Source: UMGS1696 sp045643285
GTDB lineage: Bacteria; Bacillota; Clostridia; Oscillospirales; CAG-272
Direction of reading: 5' to 3'
Length of the DNA: 64,000 bases
Assembly (NCBI GenBank): GCA_045643285.1
Contig: JAZUKN010000014.1
Span: 43,578-107,577, forward strand
Of this stretch, positions 1 to 8,150 are shown in pieces (the stretch's first letter is position 1; each line of letters starts with the position of its first letter). Both the position numbers and the translations under genes were made by a program. A model generated the notes under the pieces. That model was not told the DNA's origin. It did not search any database and was given only the letters and a program-made list of their open reading frames with translations.

Positions 1-2675
1 GGTGCGCCGTTAAACAGCTCTGCCTGATATATGAACATCGTCTCAGTTCCCACGCCGTATTTTGATGCGAGCGTGCCGAAGTCGATCATGTCGTGACTCA
101 TCGCGCGGTAGAATTTGTCCTGAACGGACGGCAGACAGTCGGATACCGATTCGCTTCCCGTGAAATTGAAGTAAAGCGGCAAGGTCTTCACGAACATACC
201 GACGGAGCCTGACAGCCGCGCGTCGTGTCTGCCGTTGTCGACGGTGCAGAAGAGCGCGTCGTCCGTTCCGTTGAATCTGGACAGCGCATAAGCGAACGCG
301 CCGAGGAAAAGCGTGTTTTCGGTTATCCTGTTCGCTCTTGTGAACGATCTTACTTCGTCGGATGTGAATATCCCGTCACTTGACAGACCAACACTTCCGA
401 TGCCGTCTGGCGTTTCTTCCGTCACAACGTCGGAGATTATCCGTGAATCGCAGTCGATACCTGCGAGCATTTCGTCAAAGAATTTTTCAGCCGCGCGGTA
501 TGCGTCCGTTTCTTCGCATTCTGCGTCGAGCGCGGAAACATCAAACTGCGTGAGTTCTTCCGGTTTAGGCGCGCATCCCGAATAAACGTCGGCTATCTGT
601 TTAATCAGTGCTTCTGCCGACGTGCCGTCGAAAATGATGTGGTGAATGTCGAAAAGCAGAGCCTTGCTCTCTCCGTCCGTGATGACTTCAAACCGGTAAA
701 GCGGACCGTGTTCAAGATCGAACGGGCGCACGAACGATTTTACTTCGTCTTCAATTGAGCGGACGTTTTTGACTTCCACTTCTACGGAAGTTTTTTTGTA
801 AATCATCGCCGGTGTGCCGTCAGGTGTACAGACTGTGACGAAGAACGCTTCGTGATTCTCCGCGGCAGTCTTTACGGCGTAGGCGAATCTGTCTACGTCT
901 ACCGAAGACGGCAGGCGGCAGAGCATAGGGATGTTGTACATCGTCGAATCGGGGTTTTCGGCACATTCGAGGTAAACGCCTTTCTGCGCCTTTGAGAGCG
1001 GCGTTACTTCGGGAATCGTTTCGCTGTGCCGAGCCTTAAGACCGAACGATCCGGAGAGCATATCGGCGACTGCGTGCGGCGTTTTTCCGGCAAGAACGGT
1101 GCTCGGCTCAAGTTCGTCTATCTCTGCGGCGGCGATGAGCTTCAATACCTTTATCGAATCTCCGCCGAGCGCGAAGAAGTCGTCGTAAATACCGACTTTT
1201 CCGCATTCAAGCACCGCTTCAAATGCCGAACAGAGTTTTTCTTCGCTCTCTGTCGTCGGAGCGGCGTATTCGGCCTTGTAGTCCTCTGCTTTAGGAGAGG
1301 GAAGCGCGGTCTTGTCGAGCTTTCCGCTCAGATTTTTCGGCAGTGCATCCATTTTCACGAAGAAGCGAGGCATCATGTAGTCGGGCAGTTTTGCCGACAG
1401 TGCGGTGCGGACTTCGTTTTCTCTGACCTCCGCGCCATTTTTCAGTGAGTAATACGCGGCGATATACGTCTGTCCCGCGCCGTCTGTAAATGCCTTGACT
1501 GCGGCTGACTCTATCCCGTCGATTCCGCCGATTATAATCTCGATCTCGCCTGTTTCGACGCGCTGACCGTTGATCTTGACCATCCAGTCGCGGCGGTTGA
1601 CGAACACGAGATCGCCATTTTCGTTGAAATAGCCGTTGTCGCCCGTGTGAACAGTCGTTGTTCCGTCGGGATTCGGACGCATAGTATAGGCTGTCTTTTC
1701 TTCGTCCTTATAATAGCGCGAATCGAACATACCCGTGATGCAGATCTCTCCCTCTGCACCGTCAGGAAGTGCGTTTCCGTCGTCATCGACTACGGTGAGC
1801 GTGATGCCGTCGAGCGCTTTTCCGAGAGGAGTGTTCGAGTACGTCTTATCCATGACGAATACGGACACAAGGATCGTTTCGCTCATTCCGTAGATGTTCA
1901 ATACGCGGACGTTATCGCGGTACTCGATGTTCGAGAGCCGCTCGCTTCCCGTGATGATGCTGTAGCGTTTGTCCTTTTCAAAGCGGAAGAGCTTCAATAT
2001 CTGAGGACTGATAAAGCCCATGTTTATGTCGTTGTCGCGGTAAAATTTTTCGAGCATTACAGCGGACTTTCTCACTTCATCGGGGACGACAAAAAGCGTC
2101 GCTCCGCGAAGATACCACGTCTGGTACTCGAAAATGTGCGCGGCAAAGGAGAACGACGCACACGCCGCCAAGCGGATGTCGTCCACACCGTCGCCGAAGA
2201 CAAGCTGTCTCTTTACCGCACGGGCGATGTCGGCTGTGCTTTCAAGTATGCCTTTCGGAGTACCCGTGGAGCCGGAGGTGTATATAAGAATAGCCGGCTC
2301 GCTGCCGTCGGCCGGGTTTTCGTACTGACCGAACGAATCTATATCCGAGAAAAACTCCTCCGTCACCGTCAGCTTTGCGCCGCAGTCGTTTGTTATGAAG
2401 TTTATTCTTTCCTCGGGATAATCCGGCACAAGCGGAACGATGACCGCACCTGCGCGCAGGATACCGAGATACGCCGCCTGGTATTCGATGACACGCGGCA
2501 TATTTATTGCGACAAAATCACCGTGGCGCACGCCGAGCGAAAAGAGCTTCGCGGCAACCTTTCCCGTCAGTGCGTACAGCTCAGTGTATGTAAGAGAGTG
2601 GGCGCGTCCGTCAACGAGTGCAACCTTGTCGGCGAATTTTCCGACAGCCTCCTTGAAAAGAGAAAAGTAATTCAT
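1..2675 (-). CDS. Non-ribosomal peptide synthetase, A-T-C module start (partial)
   Basis: This is the N-terminal ~890 residues of a modular peptide synthetase; the reading frame stays open to the window edge, so the C-terminus is missing. An adenylation domain comes first (about residues 1-480), with the core A3 motif YTSGSTGTPKG near residue 133. A thiolation domain follows with FFALGGDSIK near residue 500, whose Ser would carry phosphopantetheine. A condensation domain begins near residue 545 and contains HHIIFDG near residue 680, the HHxxxDG catalytic motif. The start ATG at 2675 is preceded by AAAGGATG. Starting with an A domain and no upstream C domain suggests an initiation module that loads the first amino acid. 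It is divergent from alaS. The product and amino-acid specificity cannot be told from what is visible. Confidence 0.93.
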   Translation of the reverse strand, partial: MNYFSLFKEAVGKFADKVALVDGRAHSLTYTELYALTGKVAAKLFSLGVRHGDFVAINMPRVIEYQAAYLGILRAGAVIVPLVPDYPEERINFITNDCGAKLTVTEEFFSDIDSFGQYENPADGSEPAILIYTSGSTGTPKGILESTADIARAVKRQLVFGDGVDDIRLAACASFSFAAHIFEYQTWYLRGATLFVVPDEVRKSAVMLEKFYRDNDINMGFISPQILKLFRFEKDKRYSIITGSERLSNIEYRDNVRVLNIYGMSETILVSVFVMDKTYSNTPLGKALDGITLTVVDDDGNALPDGAEGEICITGMFDSRYYKDEEKTAYTMRPNPDGTTTVHTGDNGYFNENGDLVFVNRRDWMVKINGQRVETGEIEIIIGGIDGIESAAVKAFTDGAGQTYIAAYYSLKNGAEVRENEVRTALSAKLPDYMMPRFFVKMDALPKNLSGKLDKTALPSPKAEDYKAEYAAPTTESEEKLCSAFEAVLECGKVGIYDDFFALGGDSIKVLKLIAAAEIDELEPSTVLAGKTPHAVADMLSGSFGLKARHSETIPEVTPLSKAQKGVYLECAENPDSTMYNIPMLCRLPSSVDVDRFAYAVKTAAENHEAFFVTVCTPDGTPAMIYKKTSVEVEVKNVRSIEDEVKSFVRPFDLEHGPLYRFEVITDGESKALLFDIHHIIFDGTSAEALIKQIADVYSGCAPKPEELTQFDVSALDAECEETDAYRAAEKFFDEMLAGIDCDSRIISDVVTEETPDGIGSVGLSSDGIFTSDEVRSFTRANRITENTLFLGAFAYALSRFNGTDDALFCTVDNGRHDARLSGSVGMFVKTLPLYFNFTGSESVSDCLPSVQDKFYRAMSHDMIDFGTLASKYGVGTETMFIYQAELFNGA

Positions 2676-2744
2676 ATATATACATCCTTTCGGCTATATT
2701 CTTCCGTATATATTATAACACCTGAATGAGGTTTTGTCCACAAG

Positions 2745-2880
2745 GCGAGAGGAATTTCGCCTAAGTGATTTATGTGCAAATCGTTCGACGGGAGACCGAT
2801 GGTTTCCCCTGCGGTGAGAAATGATATTATGTGGATATCCGTGAAAAAATATTAAAAACGTCCCCGACGTTTTCTTCACC
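2745..2880. repeat. Dispersed hairpin-scaffold element (reverse orientation)
   Basis: This intergenic stretch carries pieces shared, in reverse orientation, with the repeats near 14.7, 47.1 and 51.3 kb. A hairpin built on GGGAGACCGATGGTTTCCC is followed by CTGCGGTG, and near 2858 there is an AAAACGTCCCCGACGTTTTC hairpin next to CTTC. It lies between the divergent NRPS and alaS genes, just upstream of the alaS promoter. No coding potential is apparent. Confidence 0.6.
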
Positions 2881-2886
2881 AAATAT

Positions 2887-2915
2887 TTGACAAATCCGCA
2901 CGCACGTGCTATAAT
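2887..2915 (+). promoter_or_regulatory. Promoter of alaS
   Basis: TTGACA (2887-2892), a 17-nt spacer, then TATAAT (2910-2915): a perfect vegetative sigma consensus. It lies about 50 nt upstream of the alaS start codon, so the leader is short. I see no T-box in this leader. Confidence 0.9.
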
Positions 2916-2963
2916 ATCATGTTGTATTATAGCAAAATCTGCTTTATTAAAGGAGCTTTTATT

Positions 2964-5597
2964 ATGCAGTGGACTTCAGTCAATGACCTCAGAGAAAAGT
3001 ATCTCTCTTTCTTTGAATCCAAGGGGCATCTTCGCCTCCCGTCTTTCCCGCTCGTTCCGATAAACGACAAATCTCTTCTTCTCATAAACTCCGGTATGGC
3101 TCCGATGAAGAAATTCTTCACTGGTGAAGTCGTTCCGCCGAGAAACCGCGTCACTACCTGCCAGAAGTGCATCCGTACTCCCGACCTTGAGAGAGTCGGT
3201 CACACCGCACGTCACGGCACATTCTTTGAGATGCTCGGTAACTTCTCGTTCGGCGACTACTTCAAGGATCAGGCGATCCCGTGGGCGTGGGAATTTCTCA
3301 CCGAAACGCTCGAGATCCCGGCTGAGCTTCTCTATCCGTCTATCTATCAGGATGACGATGAGGCTTACGAGATCTGGAACAAGAAGATCGGTGTTCCTGC
3401 CGACCATATAGTACGCCTCGGCAAAGAGGACAACTTCTGGGAACACGGCACAGGTCCCTGCGGACCTTGCTCCGAGATATATTTTGACCGCGGCGAAAAG
3501 TACGGCTGCGGCAAGCCCGACTGCAAACCCGGCTGCGACTGCGACAGATTCATGGAGATCTGGAACAACGTCTTCTCGCAGTTCAATAACATGGGCGACG
3601 GCACGTACACCGAGCTTGAACATAAGAATATCGACACCGGTATGGGACTTGAACGTCTCGCGTGCGTAATGCAGGGAGTCGACAATATGTTCGAGGTCGA
3701 CGGAGTACGCAAAATACTCGATAAAGTCGTCGAAATCTCCGGCAAGCACTACGGCGCGGACAAGGAAAACGATATCTCAATTCGCGTTATCACAGACCAC
3801 GTCAGAGGTGCAACATTCATGATCTCCGACGGCGTTATCCCGTCGAACGAGGGACGCGGCTACGTCCTCCGCAGAATCCTCCGTCGTGCCGCACGTCACG
3901 GCAAGCTCCTCGGCATCGACCGCCGCTTCCTCACCGAAGTCTGCGACGTCGTTATCGCCGAAAACGTTGCCGGCTACCCCGAACTCGGTGAAAAAGCCGA
4001 CTATATCAAGAAAGTAATGTCCATCGAAGAAGATCGCTTCAACGCGACGATCGACGCAGGACTTTCCAAGCTCAGCGAGCTTATCGCATCCGCAAAGGAA
4101 AGCGGCGCGAAGCTCTTGTCCGGCGAGGACACGTTCAAGCTCTACGACACGTTCGGATTCCCTGTTGACCTCACACGCGAGATCGCACAAGAAGCAGGGC
4201 TTGAGCTTGACGACGCACGCTTCACCGAGCTGATGAAGGAACAGCGTGACCGCGCGCGCCAGGCAAGAGCGAACATCTCCGGCTGGGCAGGCACGGACAA
4301 GACCGCGCTTTCCGCACTTCCGAAGACTGAATTTGTCGGATATACCGAAAATAAGGCTGACGCGAAAGTGCTCGCTATCATCACAGCAGACGACGGCTCT
4401 ATCGAAGAGGTCAGCGAGGGTGAATTCGTTCTCGTGCTTGATAAAACACCGTTCTACGGCGAGAGCGGCGGTCAGACTGGCGACATAGGCTCTGTAAAGA
4501 CCGCAGGCGCAACTGTAACAGTTGAAGACACAAAGAAGACCGACGGAATCTTCCTCCACCAGTGCGTCATCACGGGCGGCGCGCTCAAGGTAGGCGACAC
4601 GGTAACGGCTGAGATAGACACAGAACACCGCGACGCAACAAGACGTAACCACTCGTCCGCGCATCTTCTCCAGGCTGCACTTCGCAAAGTCCTCGGCACG
4701 CACGTTGAGCAGGCTGGTCAGCTCGTCAACGCAGAGCGCATGAGATTCGACTTCACGCACTTCTCCGCGCTGTCGACGGAAGAGCTGAAGACCGTCGAAG
4801 CACTCGTCAACGACGCAATAATGAGCGCGACACCGATCACGACAGTTGAGACTGATATGGAATCGGCGAAGAAAGCCGGTGCTATGGCACTGTTCGGCGA
4901 AAAGTACGGCGCAGTCGTTCGCATGGTGAAAATGGGCGGATATTCGACTGAGCTTTGCGGCGGTACGCACTGCGCGAATACAGCGGAAATAGGACTGTTC
5001 AAGATCGTTTCCGAATCGTCCGTAGCCGCAGGTACGAGAAGAATCGAAGCCGTAACGGGCAGAGGCGTTCTTGCACTGATCGACGAAAAGGACGCTCTTA
5101 TCGCAGACACCGCAAAGGTGCTGAAAGCAAACAACACCGCGGATATGAGCGCAAGAGCAGCCGCATTACAGGCTGAGATCGCACGTCAGAAGAAAGAGAT
5201 AGAAGAGCTTAACCGCAAGATCGCGGCATCGAAGCTCGATTCACTGCTCTCGTCCGCAGTTGACGTAAAGGGCGTGAAGATCATCACGGCAGACCTCGGT
5301 GCGGCAGGAGTTGATTCCGCTCGCGCACTCTGCGACACAATCAAGGACAAGTACGCTGACACCGTTGCAGTCTTCGCCGTACACGACGAGACAAAGTTCA
5401 ATTTCGTTTCCGCCGCAGGCGAGAGCGCTGTAAAAGCTGGCGCACACGCAGGCAAGCTCCTCGGCGCAGTTTCGGCTGTGACGGGCGGCAAGGGCGGCGG
5501 ACGTCCCGACAGCGCAACATCGGGCGGCAAGGACGTTGACAAAATTGCAGAAGCACTCGCGCAGGCAAAGATCACTCTCGCGGAACAGCTCGGCTGA
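2964..5597 (+). CDS. alaS: Alanine--tRNA ligase
   Basis: This enzyme charges tRNA-Ala in the cytoplasm and edits mischarged Ser/Gly. The 877-residue length is normal for the family. The N-terminal class II synthetase domain opens with WTSVNDLREKYLSFFESKGH. The editing domain carries the zinc ligands HSSAH (about residue 562) and CGGTHC (about residue 665). The C-terminal DHHA1 domain ends with a glycine-rich GGKGGGRPDSA segment. The ATG at 2964 is preferred over an in-frame one 45 nt upstream because AAAGGAG sits 8 nt before it and the protein then begins MQWTSVNDLR, as in homologues. It appears monocistronic, with its own promoter and terminator. Confidence 0.98.
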   Translation: MQWTSVNDLREKYLSFFESKGHLRLPSFPLVPINDKSLLLINSGMAPMKKFFTGEVVPPRNRVTTCQKCIRTPDLERVGHTARHGTFFEMLGNFSFGDYFKDQAIPWAWEFLTETLEIPAELLYPSIYQDDDEAYEIWNKKIGVPADHIVRLGKEDNFWEHGTGPCGPCSEIYFDRGEKYGCGKPDCKPGCDCDRFMEIWNNVFSQFNNMGDGTYTELEHKNIDTGMGLERLACVMQGVDNMFEVDGVRKILDKVVEISGKHYGADKENDISIRVITDHVRGATFMISDGVIPSNEGRGYVLRRILRRAARHGKLLGIDRRFLTEVCDVVIAENVAGYPELGEKADYIKKVMSIEEDRFNATIDAGLSKLSELIASAKESGAKLLSGEDTFKLYDTFGFPVDLTREIAQEAGLELDDARFTELMKEQRDRARQARANISGWAGTDKTALSALPKTEFVGYTENKADAKVLAIITADDGSIEEVSEGEFVLVLDKTPFYGESGGQTGDIGSVKTAGATVTVEDTKKTDGIFLHQCVITGGALKVGDTVTAEIDTEHRDATRRNHSSAHLLQAALRKVLGTHVEQAGQLVNAERMRFDFTHFSALSTEELKTVEALVNDAIMSATPITTVETDMESAKKAGAMALFGEKYGAVVRMVKMGGYSTELCGGTHCANTAEIGLFKIVSESSVAAGTRRIEAVTGRGVLALIDEKDALIADTAKVLKANNTADMSARAAALQAEIARQKKEIEELNRKIAASKLDSLLSSAVDVKGVKIITADLGAAGVDSARALCDTIKDKYADTVAVFAVHDETKFNFVSAAGESAVKAGAHAGKLLGAVSAVTGGKGGGRPDSATSGGKDVDKIAEALAQAKITLAEQLG

Positions 5598-5609
5598 TAA
5601 AACAAAAAA

Positions 5610-5637
5610 CCACGGTTCGCAAGAGCCGTGGAATTTT
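5610..5637 (+). terminator. Rho-independent terminator of alaS
   Basis: A 9-bp stem (CCACGGTTC / GAGCCGTGG, one T-G pair) closed by a GCAA tetraloop is followed by AATTTTTCC, right after the alaS stop codon. Confidence 0.88.
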
Positions 5638-5648
5638 TCCTCTGTGAG

Positions 5649-5677
5649 TTGACAAACGTCAACGCTTATGCTATAAT
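5649..5677 (+). promoter_or_regulatory. Promoter of the zinc-ribbon membrane protein gene
   Basis: TTGACA (5649-5654), a 17-nt spacer and TATAAT (5672-5677), about 35 nt upstream of the ATG at 5714. Confidence 0.88.
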
Positions 5678-5713
5678 ATCCGTAACACAATCAAAAACCT
5701 ACGGAGGTATTTT

Positions 5714-6136
5714 ATGAGATACAGTCTGCTTCGTGGTTTGATAGAGCTTATAATGACATACGACTATGACAAACCGAGAAAAATGATAATATACGCCAAA
5801 CTGTTTGGTTACACTGCCGCCATGCTGTCAATGCTCGGCGGATGCGTCTTCGGTTTATTCGAGCACTATGTCCTTATGCTTCTGTTTTTATTCCTCCTGC
5901 CTCCGGTGTTTATCTTTATTGCTTTGTTTGTGATCCGTAAGGCGGAGAAAATGATAAAGGAAGAAGAAAAGTACCACACAGATTCTCCTGCTGTATTCGA
6001 CGCACCCGATACAGAACCCGAGCCGGAACCCGAAAAAACGACTGTCGTCTGCCTCGACTGCGGCACAAGACAGCCGTCAGACCGCAAAACGTGCCTCTCG
6101 TGTGGCGCGGAATTGCCACAGACATCAGATGAATAA
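5714..6136 (+). CDS. Small membrane protein with C-terminal zinc ribbon
   Basis: A 140-residue protein of unknown function. Two hydrophobic stretches (about residues 37-58 and 62-85) look like membrane helices. They are followed by a charged, acidic linker rich in Pro and Glu. The C-terminus holds CLDCGTRQPSDRKTCLSCG, two CxxC pairs typical of a small zinc ribbon facing the cytoplasm. GGAGG lies 7 nt before the ATG. It has its own consensus promoter and a strong terminator, so it is a single-gene unit. Such ribbons often act in protein contacts, but no specific role can be assigned. Confidence 0.85.
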   Translation: MRYSLLRGLIELIMTYDYDKPRKMIIYAKLFGYTAAMLSMLGGCVFGLFEHYVLMLLFLFLLPPVFIFIALFVIRKAEKMIKEEEKYHTDSPAVFDAPDTEPEPEPEKTTVVCLDCGTRQPSDRKTCLSCGAELPQTSDE

Positions 6137-6141
6137 AAAAT

Positions 6142-6178
6142 CTGTCGGTTATGTGAGATCGTCTCACATAGCCGACAG
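6142..6178. terminator. Bidirectional terminator between convergent genes
   Basis: A 17-bp inverted repeat (CTGTCGGTTATGTGAGA with one G-T pair to its partner) with a TCG loop, flanked by A-tract and T-tract. It can end transcription both from 5714-6136 on the plus strand and from the anti-sigma gene on the minus strand. Confidence 0.9.
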
Positions 6179-6186
6179 GTTTCTTT

Positions 6187-6960
6187 TTATTTGAGAGTTA
6201 TTTCTCCGTCATCCAGCACGACTGTGCGGTAGCTTATCTCGCCGCTCGCACTGTCGCGGAGTCGGAGTACCATGCCGTCTCCGTCTTTTTCAAAGTTGAA
6301 CGTGCATTCGCTCATCGGGAACAATCCCTCGAACACTGTTTCACCTTTTGAAATCACAATTCTCATGCTAAAGCCGCCGATGTCGTCGGATTCGGCAAAA
6401 ACCTCGCAGTATTCGCTCTCGCCGTCGCCGTCTGCGTCAAAGAAAGCCGCAGTATTCGCACCGCACACTGCCGATTTTAATATCGGGAAATCTCCGTTCA
6501 GATCGGGGATCTCGTTTGCGTTTTCGTCATCAAGTACTGGTGCGGGTGCAAAACCGTATCCGCCGGATAATGAGTACGTTTCTGGTTCTGCCGCGTCATT
6601 GCTTTCAAATCCGGCGTCATACAGCATTTCTTTCGACTCTGCCGGCACATCCGCGCACTCTTCTGTCACTGCGTCGTATACAGTGCCGTTTGCCTGGTTC
6701 GCGCAGTCTTCTGAAACGGCGGTCTTTGTCATCATTTTCGGCAAAACCGCAACTGCGGCACTTCCGACTATCACAAGGCACGCTGCGGCACTGCCGAGAT
6801 GTAAGAGAAGCCTTTTGCGCTTAAGTCGAGCCGCCTTGATCACGGCGATCTTTTCGCTCACCCGTGCGCTGATTTCCGCGTCCGGCGTGGGATATGACCG
6901 ACTCACAAGCGAGCTGATCTTTTCCTCTTCAAGCGGGGAGAGATTTTCGTTTTCGTTCAT
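6187..6960 (-). CDS. Putative membrane-anchored anti-sigma factor
   Basis: A 257-residue protein encoded directly downstream of an ECF sigma gene. The N-terminal ~55 residues are charged and probably cytoplasmic. A single hydrophobic helix (about residues 50-72, LLLHLGSAAACLVIVGSAAV) follows, then a ~180-residue extracytoplasmic part. That topology and the gene order are those of anti-sigma factors that hold an ECF sigma at the membrane. The zinc-binding HxxxCxxC motif of ZAS proteins is not visible, and the sequence itself does not name a family. No clear Shine-Dalgarno lies next to this ATG, so the start is less certain. Confidence 0.7.
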   Translation of the reverse strand: MNENENLSPLEEEKISSLVSRSYPTPDAEISARVSEKIAVIKAARLKRKRLLLHLGSAAACLVIVGSAAVAVLPKMMTKTAVSEDCANQANGTVYDAVTEECADVPAESKEMLYDAGFESNDAAEPETYSLSGGYGFAPAPVLDDENANEIPDLNGDFPILKSAVCGANTAAFFDADGDGESEYCEVFAESDDIGGFSMRIVISKGETVFEGLFPMSECTFNFEKDGDGMVLRLRDSASGEISYRTVVLDDGEITLK

Positions 6961-7026
6961 TTTTTCGAGCGCACTCGGCGCACCTTTCGGATTTTTTTGT
7001 TATTTTAATGATTAGACGACGGAAAG

Positions 7027-7659
7027 TCAGATAAAGTTCCCGTCCGTGAGAATTTTTTTTAGCATCGCACGTCCGCGTGAGAGCCGTGACTTCACAGTTC
7101 CAAGCTCAATACCGAGCGCGTCCGCTATGTCGGTGTACGCCATACCGCTTATGTCGCGCATAACGACAACACGGCGTGCGTCTTCCGGAAGCGATTCGAC
7201 AGCGCGTCTGACGGCGAGTATCGTTTCTTTCCGCTCTATTGCGTCTTCCGGCACAGTGTCGCCCGACGTTACGGGAATATCCCATTCGTGCGGCTCGTCG
7301 CCGTCGTCCGATCCTGCGGACAGGGACAGCGCGGCGTGCCTTTTTTCGGCGCGGAGTGCGTCCTTTGCCGTGTTGACCGCGATCCTGTAGAGCCATGTCG
7401 AAAGGGAAGAGCCGCCGCGGAACAGCGATATGCTCTGCCACGCCTTGACGAATGCGTCCTCCGCTAACTCTTCCGCCTGATCTGTCGACCGCCCGGATGA
7501 GGTCAGCACGCGGCAGACCGCATTGTATACGAGCCGCCCGTGTTTGTCGACTATCTCTTCAAAAGCGGAGTCGTCGCCCGATTTCACACGCCGTACGATT
7601 TCGAGATCACTGCTGTCCGACGGGTTCTCTTTTGTGTCAAATAATGAAAAGAATATCAT
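7027..7659 (-). CDS. RNA polymerase sigma factor, ECF subfamily
   Basis: A 210-residue alternative sigma factor. Region 2 (about residues 30-95) contains FEEIVDKHGRLVYNAVCRVL, then AEELAEDAFVKAWQSI and STWLYRIAVNTAKD. Region 4 (about residues 155-205) has LPEDARRVVVMRDISGMAY and the helix-turn-helix DIADALGIELGTVKSRLSRG. An acidic linker of about 45 residues joins them. A putative anti-sigma gene follows 66 nt downstream and a lipoprotein gene lies 42 nt upstream on the same strand, suggesting an envelope-signal regulon. The chosen ATG lacks a good ribosome-binding site, so the first few residues may be misassigned. Confidence 0.93.
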   Translation of the reverse strand: MIFFSLFDTKENPSDSSDLEIVRRVKSGDDSAFEEIVDKHGRLVYNAVCRVLTSSGRSTDQAEELAEDAFVKAWQSISLFRGGSSLSTWLYRIAVNTAKDALRAEKRHAALSLSAGSDDGDEPHEWDIPVTSGDTVPEDAIERKETILAVRRAVESLPEDARRVVVMRDISGMAYTDIADALGIELGTVKSRLSRGRAMLKKILTDGNFI

Positions 7660-7701
7660 TTGTATGATTGTTTATGTATATATGTATATTTGAGCGTTTC
7701 C

Positions 7702-8124
7702 TCAGCGGTAAACGTCAACGATCGTTTCGTTTTCTCCTTCAACATAAGTGACGACTACAACGTCGCCGTAGTAAAGCTCGCCGTCCTGCCCGTCTCCGAT
7801 GCAGCTTGAGGCGTATGATTTGTCATCCGGCTCGCCGACTTGTGCGTAAAGCTCGGATACCGGACGGTCGATCAGCGAATTTGCGACTGCATAGACGTTC
7901 ACCGGCTCTGTGGGCTGTTCAGTCGACTGTTCAGTCGACTGTTCTTCGGCTGTTTCGCCCTGACTTTCGCCGTCATTCTGTCCGTCTGCCGTATTTTCGT
8001 CGACGGTGACGGTCTCTGTCTTCTCGTCCGGATTTTCGGGGATTTTTTCTTCCCGTGCCGAGCATCCGACGAAACAGAAGAGGACAATTGCCGCCAGAAT
8101 GACGGCAAGTACCGTTTTTTTCAT
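7702..8124 (-). CDS. Small lipoprotein with Thr/Glu/Gln-rich linker
   Basis: A 140-residue predicted lipoprotein. A signal peptide MKKTVLAVILAAIVLFCFV ends in a lipobox with Cys at residue 21 (FVGC). A low-complexity linker with STEQSTEQPTEP-type repeats (about residues 63-75) leads to a C-terminal domain of about 65 residues (VYAVANSLIDRPVSELYAQVG...). AGAGGT precedes the ATG. It sits 26 nt after xylA and just before the ECF sigma gene on the same strand, so it may share their transcript. Its function is unknown; a sensor or cell-surface role next to the sigma/anti-sigma pair is only inference. Confidence 0.8.
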   Translation of the reverse strand: MKKTVLAVILAAIVLFCFVGCSAREEKIPENPDEKTETVTVDENTADGQNDGESQGETAEEQSTEQSTEQPTEPVNVYAVANSLIDRPVSELYAQVGEPDDKSYASSCIGDGQDGELYYGDVVVVTYVEGENETIVDVYR

Positions 8125-8150
8125 ATTGTTACCTCTGATCTGTCAGCGTA

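Noticed and set aside
1647..2729. 360-residue plus-strand frame opposite the NRPS
   Set aside because: The minus strand carries clear A-, T- and C-domain motifs in one frame; the plus frame is a shadow rich in Arg, Val and Cys.
3777..4970. Long antisense frame (397 residues) within alaS
   Set aside because: Antisense frames of this kind occur in most GC-biased genes of the window; the plus-strand protein is clearly AlaRS.
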